A DNA stretch of 64,000 nucleotides, taken from positions 186,001 through 250,000 of the forward strand of contig NZ_QBUK01000001.1 in assembly GCF_003058265.1 (NCBI RefSeq). Reading direction: 5' to 3'. Positions 37,138 through 47,220 of this stretch are shown in pieces; within the stretch, counting starts at the first letter, position 1; each line of letters begins with the position of its first letter. The DNA is from Flagellimonas amoyensis. GTDB lineage: Bacteria; Bacteroidota; Bacteroidia; Flavobacteriales; Flavobacteriaceae. Under the pieces are notes generated by a model. That model was given only the letters and a program-made list of their open reading frames with translations, did not search any database and was not told the origin of the DNA. The translations under genes were made by a program, and so were the position numbers.

Positions 37138-37902
37138 ATGAAGATTGTCTCCTACAACGTGAACGGTATCAGGGCCGCACTCAACAAAGGTTTTATGGAA
37201 TGGTTGCAAGCGGTGGATCCGGATGTGGTCTGCCTACAGGAAACCAAGGCCATGGTGGACCAAGTGGACACTGCTTTTTTTGAAGAAGCGGGATATGCCC
37301 ACCATTATTGGTTCAGTGCCCAAAAGAAGGGATACAGTGGCGTGGCCTTACTTTGTAAGGAACAGCCGGACCATGTGGAATATGGTACGGGAATCGATTA
37401 TATGGACTTTGAAGGACGGAACCTTCGTGCCGATTTTGGAGACCTTTCCATCATGAGCATGTACCTACCCTCCGGCACCAATTTGGACCGATTGGACCAT
37501 AAGCTGATGTACATGGCCGATTTTCAAAAATATGCCGATGAACTTCGGAAGGAATGTCCCAACCTGATTGTTTGTGGGGACTACAACATCTGTCACGAGG
37601 CCATCGACATCCACGATCCCGTGCGGAACAAAAATGTTTCCGGCTTTTTGCCCGTGGAGCGGGAATGGATCGGGAGCTTTATCAACAGTGGGTTTATTGA
37701 CAGTTTCAGACATTTCAACAAAGAGCCCGACAATTATACGTGGTGGAGCTACAGGGCCAATGCCCGGGCCAACAACAAAGGTTGGCGGTTGGATTACGGC
37801 ATGGTGGCAGAGCCCTTGGAAAAGAGGTTGAAACGCTCGGTGATCCTGTCCGAGGCCGTGCACAGTGATCATTGTCCCATTCTTTTGGAAGTGGAAAGAT
37901 AA
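37138..37902 (+). CDS. xth: Exodeoxyribonuclease III family DNA repair enzyme
   Basis: A 254-residue AP endonuclease/exonuclease III of the EEP superfamily, repairing abasic sites. The N-terminal KIVSYNVNGIRAAL, CLQETKA with the metal-binding Glu, CGDYNICHEAIDIHDP and the C-terminal SDHCPI with catalytic His are all present. Length is normal. No signal peptide, in contrast to the secreted EEP protein at 18066-19103. It precedes an aldo/keto reductase gene in the same direction with a 60-base gap. Confidence 0.93.
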   Translation: MKIVSYNVNGIRAALNKGFMEWLQAVDPDVVCLQETKAMVDQVDTAFFEEAGYAHHYWFSAQKKGYSGVALLCKEQPDHVEYGTGIDYMDFEGRNLRADFGDLSIMSMYLPSGTNLDRLDHKLMYMADFQKYADELRKECPNLIVCGDYNICHEAIDIHDPVRNKNVSGFLPVEREWIGSFINSGFIDSFRHFNKEPDNYTWWSYRANARANNKGWRLDYGMVAEPLEKRLKRSVILSEAVHSDHCPILLEVER

Positions 37903-37962
37903 CCTTGACGTAAAGGTCAATATTTTGGTTTAGTTACCTTTGACCGTCCTAAATTTGATACG

Positions 37963-39003
37963 ATGAAATATACCAGAATCCCGCATACCGACATCCGAGT
38001 AAGCAAAATATGCCTCGGTACCATGACCTGGGGCAGGCAGAACACCGAGGAAGAGGCCTACGAACAGATTGATTATGCCTTGGACCAAGGCGTGAATTTT
38101 TTTGACACTGCGGAGCTCTATCCCATTCCCGCAAAAAAGGAACTCTATGCGGTGACCGAGGAATTTATCGGAAACTGGCTCAAAAAGACTGGGAACAGGG
38201 ATAAAATCGTGTTGGGATCCAAGATTGCTGGAAAAGGACATGCCGCTACGCACATCAGGAATACCGGGTTCAGCAAGGAATCCATTGTAAGTGCGGTGGA
38301 AGGGAGCCTACAGCGGCTCCAGACGGATTATATCGACCTGTACCAACTGCACTGGCCCGAACGGAACACCAATTATTTTGGGCAAAGGGGATTCAATGCC
38401 CATATCATTGACGGTTGGGAGGACAATATCCATCAGGTGTTGGAGACCCTTCGCGACCTGATTGCCGAAGGAAAGATTAGGCACGTGGGGCTTTCCAACG
38501 AAACGCCTTGGGGGACCATGCGATTTTTAGAGGAGAGCAAAGTGCACCGGACCCTCCCGCGCATGTTGACCATCCAAAATCCCTACAACTTGTTGAACCG
38601 TCTGTTCGAGGTAGGACTTTCCGAAATATCGACCCGTGAAAAAATAGGATTGTTGGCTTATTCTCCCATGGCATTTGGAGTGCTCAGTGGAAAATATTTG
38701 ACCGAGATTCCCCCAAGAAAGGCCAGGGTCTCCCTATTTCCCAATTACAACAGGTACAGTGGGGAAACCGCCACCCAAGCCACGGAGAAATATGCCCAAT
38801 TGGCCCAAGAACATGGGTTGAGCTTGGCACAGATGTCGTTGGCCTTTGTGAACACGAGGCCCTTTTTGACGAGCAACATTATCGGGGCCACCAGCATGGA
38901 GCAGCTTCGGGAAAACATCGAGAGTATCGATGTGGACCTTTCGGATGAGGTGTTAGAAGGTATCGAGGCCATCCATAAAGCCATTCCGAACCCAGCACCT
39001 TAA
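37963..39003 (+). CDS. Aldo/keto reductase (Tas-like)
   Basis: A 346-residue NADPH-dependent oxidoreductase. The catalytic tetrad is visible: Asp and Tyr in FFDTAELYP, Lys in VLGSKIAG and His in LYQLHWPERN. A C-terminal NADP-binding stretch (SNIIGATSMEQLRENIES) is present. The size and the insert after the LHWPERN segment match the Tas-like branch found next to many bacterial genes. The substrate is unknown. Its last four bases overlap the convergent PQQ-type dehydrogenase gene. Confidence 0.92.
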   Translation: MKYTRIPHTDIRVSKICLGTMTWGRQNTEEEAYEQIDYALDQGVNFFDTAELYPIPAKKELYAVTEEFIGNWLKKTGNRDKIVLGSKIAGKGHAATHIRNTGFSKESIVSAVEGSLQRLQTDYIDLYQLHWPERNTNYFGQRGFNAHIIDGWEDNIHQVLETLRDLIAEGKIRHVGLSNETPWGTMRFLEESKVHRTLPRMLTIQNPYNLLNRLFEVGLSEISTREKIGLLAYSPMAFGVLSGKYLTEIPPRKARVSLFPNYNRYSGETATQATEKYAQLAQEHGLSLAQMSLAFVNTRPFLTSNIIGATSMEQLRENIESIDVDLSDEVLEGIEAIHKAIPNPAP

Positions 39004-41153
39004 TCTAAGGCATAGGCCCGGTATTCATCACCGGAAGCCGTTCCCATTTTGCCACCACCGCAGGCAATGACAAGGTATTGCTTCCCATCAATTTCATAGG
39101 TGATGGGTGTGGCGTATCCTCCTGCGGGCAATAGGTCTTCCCAAAGCATTTTACCGGTCTTCATATGGAATGCCCGTATTTTTTCGTCCTTGGTGGCCGC
39201 AATAAAAAGCACCCCACCTTTGGTGACCACGGGTCCGCCGTAATTTTCGAGGCCGGAAACAGGCACATTGGGGTCGTTCAGACTTTCCTCATGGCCCAAA
39301 GGGACTTTCCAAAGATATTCCCCTGTGTTCAGGTCGATGGCGTTCAAGGTGCCCCAAGGTGGTTTGACCACAGGATAACCTCTATCATCCTTGAAACGGG
39401 CAAAACTGGCCACAGAATAGGGCACATCGATTTTGATTTTTTCCACCCGATGGTCCTTTGCTTCTTCCATATCGGTCAAAAACTCGGTAATCGCATCAAT
39501 TTCAGCTTCGGAAAGATTGGGCATGCCGGGCATGGCACCCCTTCCTTTTTGAATGATGGTCTTGATGGAATCGGGCTGCAAACGCAATTTCACCTTTTGA
39601 AGTTCGGGGATTCCGGCAAGCCCCTCCAGCGCTCCGCCATGGCAGCGCGCGCAATGGATCTGGGCCAAGGACTGTCCCATACTCGAACCACCATCTCCGC
39701 CCACTTCCTTCATTCTGATGATCCAGGCCATTTCATTGCCGTTCACATACATGATGCCGTTTCGTGGGTCGATGGCAGCACCGCCCCATTCGGCACCTCC
39801 GTCTGCTCCCGGATACAAGAGGACCCCAGTAGTGTCCATCGGAACAAATTGCCCATTGGAAGTGATGGATTTGAATTTTTCCAAAACGGTTGGCGTGTCA
39901 TCACTTGTATTGCCCTTCACCAAATCATCCACAAAAGCTTTTTCGTTGGGGGCATACAACTCATTTTCGGTTAAAATTTGACGTGAGAAGGGTTCGGGTT
40001 TCAAGGGAAGCGGTTGTGTGGGATAGGCTTTTTCACCAATGAGTTTGGAACTTGGATAGGCTTTTTCCTCAATGGGAAACAGGGGCTCCCCAGTTTCCCG
40101 ATTGAATACAAAAACGTGTCCGCTTTTGGTCACTTGTGCCACAGCAGGAATGGTTTTTCCGTCTCTTTTGATTTCCAATAAGTTGGGCGGGGCTGGTGGG
40201 TCACGGTCCCAAATATCGTGGTGAACCATTTGAAAATGCCAGATACGCTCCCCGGTTTTGGCATTGAGAGCCAAAAGGGAATTGGCAAACAAATTGGCCC
40301 CTTCCCGATCTCCTCCATACCAATCAAAGGCGGCCGACCCCGTAGGAATATAGACGATGCCCCTTTCGTTGTCCAAGGCCATCCCGGGCCAATTATTGGC
40401 ACCCCCGACCGTTTTGTAGGCTTCGGCAGGCCAAGTATCGTGCCCAAATTCGCCGGGTTGTGGAATGGTGTGGAAGGTCCATACAATCTTACCCGTGAGC
40501 ACATCGTAGGCGCGAATATGCCCAGGGGAAGCGCCAGGCCCTTCGCCAACACGGGTGCCCTGGATCAATATATTTTCAAAAATGGCCCCAGGGGTATTGG
40601 ACACCACGGATTGTTTTTTGAGATTCCGGTCCAGACCATCCCGTAGGTCGATACTGCCATTATTTCCAAAGGAAGGAATCGGTTGGCCAGTTGATATATC
40701 GATGGCAAAAAGTTGTGGTCCCGAACTGAAAAAGATACGGCTGGGCTGATTGCCGTTGGATTTCCAATAGTTCAGTCCACGGTTCAGGCCCAATCCCGAT
40801 TCGTCTTTGGTAACGGGTTTGAATTTCCAGATTTCCTTGCCGGTAGTGGCATCTATGGCAAAAAGTTCAATGGTGGCATTTACTCCATACAGAACGCCAT
40901 TGATCATTAAAGGACTGGTCTGGATTTGGGTGGTCCTTCCTTCTTGAAGCCCACCACTTTTATAGCTCCAAGCCAATTTTAATTGGCCAACGTTGGCCGT
41001 ATTGATTTGGTCGAGATTGGAGTAGTGGGTGCGCTCGGGATCTCCTAAATAATGTTCCCAAGTAGTAAAGTAGTCTTTGGTTGAAGATGTGTTTTTTTCA
41101 TTGGAACAGGAAGCCAAAAGGGCAACCAATAGGAAAAGTGTAATTCGTTTCAT
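39000..41153 (-). CDS. PQQ-dependent dehydrogenase with cytochrome c domain
   Basis: A 717-residue lipoprotein (lipobox LLASC). Most of the chain is an eight-bladed beta-propeller of the quinoprotein alcohol/glucose dehydrogenase type, with repeated tryptophan-docking segments such as TGKEIWKFKP and TGKIVWTFHT. A cytochrome c insert near residue 500 carries the CARCH haem motif and a methionine-containing GAMPGMPNLS as possible sixth ligand. It would oxidise sugars or alcohols in the periplasm and pass electrons to the respiratory chain. PQQ-synthesis genes are not in the window. The start is ATG 41153, two codons after another in-frame ATG. Confidence 0.9.
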   Translation of the reverse strand: MKRITLFLLVALLASCSNEKNTSSTKDYFTTWEHYLGDPERTHYSNLDQINTANVGQLKLAWSYKSGGLQEGRTTQIQTSPLMINGVLYGVNATIELFAIDATTGKEIWKFKPVTKDESGLGLNRGLNYWKSNGNQPSRIFFSSGPQLFAIDISTGQPIPSFGNNGSIDLRDGLDRNLKKQSVVSNTPGAIFENILIQGTRVGEGPGASPGHIRAYDVLTGKIVWTFHTIPQPGEFGHDTWPAEAYKTVGGANNWPGMALDNERGIVYIPTGSAAFDWYGGDREGANLFANSLLALNAKTGERIWHFQMVHHDIWDRDPPAPPNLLEIKRDGKTIPAVAQVTKSGHVFVFNRETGEPLFPIEEKAYPSSKLIGEKAYPTQPLPLKPEPFSRQILTENELYAPNEKAFVDDLVKGNTSDDTPTVLEKFKSITSNGQFVPMDTTGVLLYPGADGGAEWGGAAIDPRNGIMYVNGNEMAWIIRMKEVGGDGGSSMGQSLAQIHCARCHGGALEGLAGIPELQKVKLRLQPDSIKTIIQKGRGAMPGMPNLSEAEIDAITEFLTDMEEAKDHRVEKIKIDVPYSVASFARFKDDRGYPVVKPPWGTLNAIDLNTGEYLWKVPLGHEESLNDPNVPVSGLENYGGPVVTKGGVLFIAATKDEKIRAFHMKTGKMLWEDLLPAGGYATPITYEIDGKQYLVIACGGGKMGTASGDEYRAYALD

Positions 41154-41210
41154 GCGCATTGGAAGGTTTCCTAAATATACCTTTAAAAAAGGAAGGAGAT
41201 AAAAAATGGA

Positions 41211-42569
41211 CTAAAAAAGGAAATGGACCACATCCTCGATTTTGGAAACCTTGCGGATTTGGATACCTGTATTTTTCAAGCCGATCTTGTTGTTTTTGGA
41301 AACAAAAATGGTGGAGAAGCCCAGTTTTTCAGCTTCCAGAATGCGTTGGTCCACCCGCTGCACGGGACGAATTTCCCCTGCAAGGCCCACTTCCGCAGCA
41401 AAACAGATGCCTTTTTCAATGGAGATGTCCGCATTGCTGGACAAGATGGCGGCCATAACGGCAAGGTCAATGGCAGGATCATCCACTGAAATGCCCCCGG
41501 TGATGTTCAAAAAGACATCCTTGGCGGCCAATTTAAATCCTGCCCGTTTTTCAAGAACGGCCAAGAGCATGTTCAAGCGTTTGGCATTGAACCCTGTTGC
41601 GGAGCGCTGCGGTGTTCCGTAAACCGCGGTACTTACCAAGGCTTGGATTTCGATCAACAACGGTCGCATGCCTTCGACGGTGGCCGCAATGGCAGTACCG
41701 CTGAGGTCATCCTCATTTTTGGAGATTAATACTTCGGAAGGATTGTTCACTTCCCTTAACCCACTGCCCTGCATTTCGTAAATGCCCAGTTCGGCAGTGG
41801 AACCAAAGCGGTTTTTTAGCGAACGAAGGATTCTGTAAACGTAGTTGCGGTCACCTTCAAACTGAAGTACCGTGTCCACCATATGCTCCAAAATCTTTGG
41901 CCCGGCAATGGTGCCATCTTTGGTAATGTGTCCCACCAAAATAACGGGCGTGTGGCTTTCTTTGGCAAATTTGATCAATTCGGCGGCGCATTCACGAATC
42001 TGTGAAATGCTTCCAGCAGCCGATTCAATATAATCGGTGTGCAAGGTTTGGATAGAGTCAATAACCACCAGATCAGGTTCCAAGGCTGCAATCTGTTGAA
42101 AGATGTTCTGAGTCTTGGTCTCGGTGAGGATGTAGCAATTGTCGCTATTGGGCAGGATGCGGTCCGCTCGCATCTTGATCTGCCGTTGGCTTTCCTCGCC
42201 CGAAACATATAATGTTTTATAGGGCAGTTTTAAGGCAATCTGAAGCAACAGGGTGCTTTTTCCGATTCCAGGTTCTCCTCCCAGCAAAGTCAGGGATCCG
42301 GGAACCAATCCACCGCCCAAAACCCGATTGAACTCTTGGTCCAACGTATCCAATCGAAGCTCCTTCTCATGGGTGATTTCCGAAACGCGAAGGGGTTTAC
42401 TGGCCTGTTTTACCGAAGTCGTGTCAGTTTTCCAACTCCTTTTTTCTTCCTTCTGGACCACCTCTTCCACAACGGTGTTCCATTCCTTGCAGGAGGAACA
42501 TTGGCCTATCCATTTGGCATATTGGGTGCCACAGTTTTGGCAAAAAAAAGCGGTTTTGGTCTTGGCCAT
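41211..42569 (-). CDS. radA: DNA repair protein RadA
   Basis: A 452-residue RecA-like ATPase that promotes branch migration during recombination. N-terminal zinc finger CQNCGTQYAKWIGQCSSC, Walker A GGEPGIGKST, the RadA-specific KNRFG motif, and a C-terminal Lon-protease-like domain (about residues 290-452) are all present. Length is normal. It follows no clear operon partner and is divergent from the beta-propeller gene across 230 bases. Confidence 0.97.
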   Translation of the reverse strand: MAKTKTAFFCQNCGTQYAKWIGQCSSCKEWNTVVEEVVQKEEKRSWKTDTTSVKQASKPLRVSEITHEKELRLDTLDQEFNRVLGGGLVPGSLTLLGGEPGIGKSTLLLQIALKLPYKTLYVSGEESQRQIKMRADRILPNSDNCYILTETKTQNIFQQIAALEPDLVVIDSIQTLHTDYIESAAGSISQIRECAAELIKFAKESHTPVILVGHITKDGTIAGPKILEHMVDTVLQFEGDRNYVYRILRSLKNRFGSTAELGIYEMQGSGLREVNNPSEVLISKNEDDLSGTAIAATVEGMRPLLIEIQALVSTAVYGTPQRSATGFNAKRLNMLLAVLEKRAGFKLAAKDVFLNITGGISVDDPAIDLAVMAAILSSNADISIEKGICFAAEVGLAGEIRPVQRVDQRILEAEKLGFSTIFVSKNNKIGLKNTGIQIRKVSKIEDVVHFLF

Positions 42570-42799
42570 TCCTCAATTTGGTGAATGGCCTAAAGATATG
42601 GATTTAGATGGACGAAAAGCTCTTTGGATTATTCGAAAGTAGGGTTTTTAGAAGGAGATGGTCTAACAATACATCAATAAAACCACAAAAGTGCCAATAA
42701 TTGATCTATACCGAAAAACCAAAAAAATTGTTAAATAACATTAAGTTTTTTTCTCCCTTAAATACTTTGGAAGCACCTAAATCCTTAAAACTTAACCAA

Positions 42800-44932
42800 A
42801 TGAATGCAATCCAAATTGCGTACTCGCCAGACGAGACCATCGTGGCCCTGGGCCACAAACAAGGACGAATTGACCTGTACTCGGTCAACAAAAAGTCCAA
42901 AGGCAAACCGGAAAAATCAATCTGTACCATCCATCATCACGAAGAGGACATTGTCCATTTGCGGATCACCGCAGATAGCCATGTCATTTCTGTCGATGGA
43001 GATGGTAAATGGGCCTATCATAAGGTTACCGGGGAACTTGTCCAAAAGGGAAAGACAAAAATGTCCTGCGTTTTGGCCCACTCGGATGTAAAGGGTAAGG
43101 TCATTTATATGGGGAGTGTGACTGATGATGGCGTTGAGCTTGTGAAAATCGATATCAGTTCCGGGAACAAGGTCCATGCCCCAAAGGAGGCGACGCATGA
43201 CATAGAGGCTGAGTTGTTGGATTGGGGCTGCAGACCCATCGCTTTGGATGAAAACAGGGCGGCGTTCTACATCCAGTTGGCAACACAGCAATTGATCATT
43301 GTGGATTTTGAAAAACAGAGCTTTGAAAACATTCCATTGAAATACAAACAACTGATCCCTGAGAATTTGGTCTCCGATCCGGTCATAGACATCAGTACTA
43401 CATTGGATCTTGGGGTCCGGTTGGACTACCACCCCCTTCAGAAAAATGAAGATGGGGACTATCAGCTTTCGGCAGAAGTGTTCCGATTGAGTACGGGGGA
43501 ACGGCAATATAGCATTCCCTGCGATGCCGTACCTAAAGACCATGTGGACCCTGTCCTTATCGATGGTGGCCAAGAATCGGAGGAATATAAAAAGGCCCGT
43601 GCCTCTTTTGCAAAAGGCCTTACCAACATACAGATAGAAGAAAACGGCAAGAGGGTATGGTTGGCCTCAAGATATCACAAACCAGGTGTCCTGTGTTTTG
43701 ATCTTGAAGCGAAGAAACATGTGGGAATGGTTTTTTCAGCCTATTCACCAGAACCAAAAACATTCAGCTTGGATGAGGCGTTTGAACTGGACCAAACCTT
43801 TAAGGTGTTGGGAGTGAGCCCATCGGGAAGTTATATCGGTTTTGGCCTACCAAACAATTGGGCCAGCCCTGAATTTGGCGATACATTTAAGGTGATAGAT
43901 TTGGAAAGTGACCAAAAGCAATCCAATAAAGGTGGAAAACAACCGCAACACATGAAAAAGGCTTTTTTGGTAAGTGATGAGTGGGCGGTGGTCAATTCGG
44001 GGTCAGAGTGTTTTTTGATTGATATTCACACTGGCGAAACTTTAAAACATTTCAGCTCAAAATACTTGACGATAAAGAATGGCGCCCTATCGCCCGACAA
44101 AAAACATATTGCTTTGGGTTGTGAAGCGTCAAATGGGTTTTTGTGGAACCTGGAAAGTGGGGAGGTGAGCGAGCTCTACTATCTGACCATCGGTGGTCCG
44201 GTGCTGGGCTGGTTGGATGACCAAAGGGTGGTTTTTACTTCGGGCCAGGGCGGTATCATAGAGGTAGATATAAAATTGTTCAAGGAAGAGGGATATGAAC
44301 AATCGGGGCATTATGGCCTGAAGCTAGACGGGGATGATGAATTGGAGGATTATGAAATCATGGAAATGCAGGTTGATGGTGCCTCAAGTGACATGCTCTC
44401 TTTCGAGGACAAAAGTATGGTACTGGAGATATTGGGTTATATAGGGGGAAGGTTGAATGAAGATTTTTGGTTCAACAAGTATGTTTTTAAAGGCTCCAAG
44501 ATCAAAACAGGTTCCATAAAGGCACGATGGGATGGTCCTCATGAACATGTTGATTTGATGGCTTGTGGCAATAAGATCATAGCAAAGGGAGAGGAGAATG
44601 TGTCCATCTATGTTGCCAAAACCGGTGAGAGAGTGAACCACTTTGTTTTGGATAAAAAGCATGATCAGGTTTTTGTGAACGTTGAAAAAAGCAAAGCCTA
44701 CATCTATACGGCTACGGGCAGCCTTTTCGAACTTGATGTGGAAAACAACCATAGAAAAACCATCTTGGACATGCCAAGAGTGAAAGGGTTTTCCATCACC
44801 AAAAACATCCTGTTGGCCCAAAAAGAAGACCATACCATCGAAGTGATGGATGTGGGCTCAGGAAAAAGTTTGGTGAAGGCTGCTGTCGTAAAAGGAAAAA
44901 AGAACAGTCTGGTAATTGAAAAAATAGGATGA
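42800..44932 (+). CDS. Large cytoplasmic WD40-like beta-propeller protein
   Basis: A 710-residue protein without signal peptide or membrane helix. It is built of repeated short beta strands resembling WD40-type blades, for example IQIAYSPDETIVALGHKQG, KNGALSPDKKHIALGCEAS and VLGWLDDQRVVFTSGQGG. Such proteins usually act as scaffolds. ATG 42800 is selected over an in-frame TTG 33 codons earlier, as similarity to the first blade begins immediately after it. It has its own terminator and sits inside an otherwise conserved gene block. I recognise no family for the whole chain. Confidence 0.7.
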   Translation: MNAIQIAYSPDETIVALGHKQGRIDLYSVNKKSKGKPEKSICTIHHHEEDIVHLRITADSHVISVDGDGKWAYHKVTGELVQKGKTKMSCVLAHSDVKGKVIYMGSVTDDGVELVKIDISSGNKVHAPKEATHDIEAELLDWGCRPIALDENRAAFYIQLATQQLIIVDFEKQSFENIPLKYKQLIPENLVSDPVIDISTTLDLGVRLDYHPLQKNEDGDYQLSAEVFRLSTGERQYSIPCDAVPKDHVDPVLIDGGQESEEYKKARASFAKGLTNIQIEENGKRVWLASRYHKPGVLCFDLEAKKHVGMVFSAYSPEPKTFSLDEAFELDQTFKVLGVSPSGSYIGFGLPNNWASPEFGDTFKVIDLESDQKQSNKGGKQPQHMKKAFLVSDEWAVVNSGSECFLIDIHTGETLKHFSSKYLTIKNGALSPDKKHIALGCEASNGFLWNLESGEVSELYYLTIGGPVLGWLDDQRVVFTSGQGGIIEVDIKLFKEEGYEQSGHYGLKLDGDDELEDYEIMEMQVDGASSDMLSFEDKSMVLEILGYIGGRLNEDFWFNKYVFKGSKIKTGSIKARWDGPHEHVDLMACGNKIIAKGEENVSIYVAKTGERVNHFVLDKKHDQVFVNVEKSKAYIYTATGSLFELDVENNHRKTILDMPRVKGFSITKNILLAQKEDHTIEVMDVGSGKSLVKAAVVKGKKNSLVIEKIG

Positions 44933-44981
44933 TGGCCAGAATAGAACACTGACAACGTATTATTCGATTCCGAGAAACACG

Positions 44982-45018
44982 AAAAGGGGTGGACTTTATC
45001 CAAGGCCATCCCTTTTTT
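44982..45018 (+). terminator. Intrinsic terminator after the beta-propeller gene
   Basis: AAAAGGGGTGG (44982-44992) pairs with CCATCCCTTTT (45006-45016), one G-U pair, then T. Confidence 0.75.
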
Positions 45019-45082
45019 ATGGATTTTTCAAATTGTTGAATACACAAGATCTAACCACCTGAAAATCTAAAGATCCAAAGTC

Positions 45083-46228
45083 TTAGTACCCAAAGTCTGC
45101 TTTCAGCGCATCTATCTTTTCCAGGGCCATATCTTTGGTCAAGAAATCAATTTCTTGCATTTGGAAGGCTTTTTCAAAGGTCTTGAATGCTTTTTTGGGC
45201 TCCCCGATCTCTTCATAATATTCTCCCTCAAAATAGAAACCCATCATGGTGTCGGGAAATTCCTTTTTGCAGAGTTCAGACAAAGGTTTCAGCGATTCGT
45301 AATCTTCCTTCTTTCGGCAAGCGGCATAAATGGCCATAATGTCGTTGAGTTCCACTTGCTTTCGGAAACCGAACAGCTTTTCCATGGTGTTGTAGCGGTT
45401 TTCCAAATAGTTGAACACAGGTTCTTCGGAGGTCAATATTTCTGTTTTGTATTCGGTGGGGCTGATGGGGCGGAATATTTTGAAGACGTTGTCAAATGCC
45501 TTTCCGATTCCATAGGCCACAATGGACGAATGGTCGGCATTTTCATATTCATCAAAGAAATAGTGTAGGCTTTCCTTGGTGATGGAATTGATGCTGTGGT
45601 TCATCTGAAGGATACGTTGCCTGTCGTCCGAAGGTTCTTTTTCCACGATCAGGTTATAGAAGATCACTTGGTCCAGAGCCGATAGACGCTCGGGTACCCG
45701 GTTCTCCATTTCAGTGGCCAGAGTGGGCGATATGCTCACATAGGAATTGAAGAGCGAACGGTCCTTGAACAGGTAGTAGTTTCCGAAATTGGCGGTGATG
45801 TCATAGCCAACGAACATTTTGAAAGGGGCAATGTTGTAGCTGGTCTCCAAATAAGGGATGAGTTCCGTGCCCAGAAACTCATAGAACATTTTTCCTTTAT
45901 CGGAAGGGAGTCCCGAAAATTCCTCGTAGGCACAATCTTCTAACCGGATATCGTTCTCGGCCTGCCCCACACCCACCACGATCACTTGGGGCATGCGGTC
46001 CAAACGGCTTTGGAACTTGGCATTGGCCACCACGAGGTCAAAAAGGTACTCGGCATCCAGTACGACCAACAATGGGTATTTTTTTTCTTCGGAATAGTCC
46101 TCGGGAAAATAATAGGAGACGTTCCTTCTCTCCTGCAGTTTGAAGGATTCAAAAATCTCCTGTTTGACCTGGGCGCCAACATTGAAGCACACCAAGCCCA
46201 ACAATAGGAATTGTAGTTTTTTGTTCAT
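45083..46228 (-). CDS. Esterase-like alpha/beta-hydrolase protein lacking the catalytic serine
   Basis: A 381-residue secreted protein (signal peptide to about residue 20). Residues 25-280 resemble the Esterase D/enterochelin esterase-like family: FPEDYSEEKKYPLLVVLDAEYLF, then the stretch where the nucleophile elbow GHSFGG is expected. Here it reads GYDITAN (141-147), with Asp143 in place of serine. The strand order and the later SISPTLA segment are otherwise kept. The C terminus (about 310-381) looks like tetratricopeptide-type helices. It is probably inactive as an esterase and may act as a binding protein. Upstream on the same strand lies the lysylphosphatidylglycerol-synthase-like gene, 25 bases away. 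Confidence 0.75.
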   Translation of the reverse strand: MNKKLQFLLLGLVCFNVGAQVKQEIFESFKLQERRNVSYYFPEDYSEEKKYPLLVVLDAEYLFDLVVANAKFQSRLDRMPQVIVVGVGQAENDIRLEDCAYEEFSGLPSDKGKMFYEFLGTELIPYLETSYNIAPFKMFVGYDITANFGNYYLFKDRSLFNSYVSISPTLATEMENRVPERLSALDQVIFYNLIVEKEPSDDRQRILQMNHSINSITKESLHYFFDEYENADHSSIVAYGIGKAFDNVFKIFRPISPTEYKTEILTSEEPVFNYLENRYNTMEKLFGFRKQVELNDIMAIYAACRKKEDYESLKPLSELCKKEFPDTMMGFYFEGEYYEEIGEPKKAFKTFEKAFQMQEIDFLTKDMALEKIDALKADFGY

Positions 46229-46252
46229 TGGTTAAGTTTTGTGCGGCTGGGG

Positions 46253-47218
46253 TTACCGATTTCTATTCAATAACGGTAATACGATGAAGGATATTGTGCC
46301 GAAAACGACCACCATGAGGGTCTGTGCGATCCACATGATCCACCCAAAGGCATCCCCGGAAACGGAGCTGATGCCAAAGATGCCCAAGGCTGCGCTCACG
46401 GCAATGGGGTACAGTCCAATTCCGCCGTTGGTGGTGGACATGGCAAAGGCACCGGCGACGAAGGCGACCAAAAGCTCACTCAAGGAAAGGGGTGTGGTCT
46501 CGGCCACAGTATGTTTTATCACCCAGAACATGCCCACATAGGCGACCCAGATGAAGAGGGTATGGAAAATGAACGGCCACTTTTTCTTCATTTTGAAAAG
46601 ACTGAGCACCCCCTCCAAAAGTCCGTTCAGAAAGGTTTTCAGTTTGCTGGCAAAGGGAGATTTGGATTTCCGTATGATGTATGTGGCCATAAAAAGACCG
46701 ACAATCCCCACCAACAAAATACCGATGGCACCAATGATGTTCACCCCTTTTTCTTCCAAAAAGGCAAGGATGATATCCGTTTGCAGTACCAAGGTGACCG
46801 TTACGATGAGCAATAGCATCAATAAATCGATGACCCTTTCGGTGACGATGGTGCCAAATCCTTTCTCAAAAGGCACTTTTTCATACGTGGTCAGTGCTGT
46901 GGCCCTTAAAATCTCACCGGAACGAGGTATCCCCAAATTGGCAAAATAGGAGATGAGGACAATCAGGATACTGTTCACTGTTTTTGGCCTGTAACCAAGG
47001 GGCTCCAAAAGGTATTTCCATCGGATGGCCCTGGAGATATGGCTAAAGATGGCCATGACCACCGAAAGAGCGACCCAAAAGGGGCTAGCGTTGGAAATGT
47101 AATGGATGATCTGCTTGCGTTCTTCGGGTGTGGTGGAATTGTAGGAATACCAGACCAAGAACAGCCCAAAGGCAATGGGAACTACTATTTTGAGAAATTT
47201 TTTCAGGGAGCTGCCCAA
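46253..47218 (-). CDS. Lysylphosphatidylglycerol synthase transmembrane-domain protein
   Basis: A 321-residue membrane protein with seven or eight helices, matching the UPF0104/LPG_synthase_TM family. The family is the flippase-like half of MprF but stands alone here, without the aminoacyl-transferase domain. The segment GIPRSGEILRATAL and the late motif TTNGGIGLYPIAVSA are typical. The start must be TTG 47218, since no ATG precedes the first helix. The panD stop codon lies two bases upstream, so the genes form an operon. Function in glycolipid or phospholipid transport is inferred only. Confidence 0.85.
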   Translation of the reverse strand: MGSSLKKFLKIVVPIAFGLFLVWYSYNSTTPEERKQIIHYISNASPFWVALSVVMAIFSHISRAIRWKYLLEPLGYRPKTVNSILIVLISYFANLGIPRSGEILRATALTTYEKVPFEKGFGTIVTERVIDLLMLLLIVTVTLVLQTDIILAFLEEKGVNIIGAIGILLVGIVGLFMATYIIRKSKSPFASKLKTFLNGLLEGVLSLFKMKKKWPFIFHTLFIWVAYVGMFWVIKHTVAETTPLSLSELLVAFVAGAFAMSTTNGGIGLYPIAVSAALGIFGISSVSGDAFGWIMWIAQTLMVVVFGTISFIVLPLLNRNR

Positions 47219-47220
47219 AA

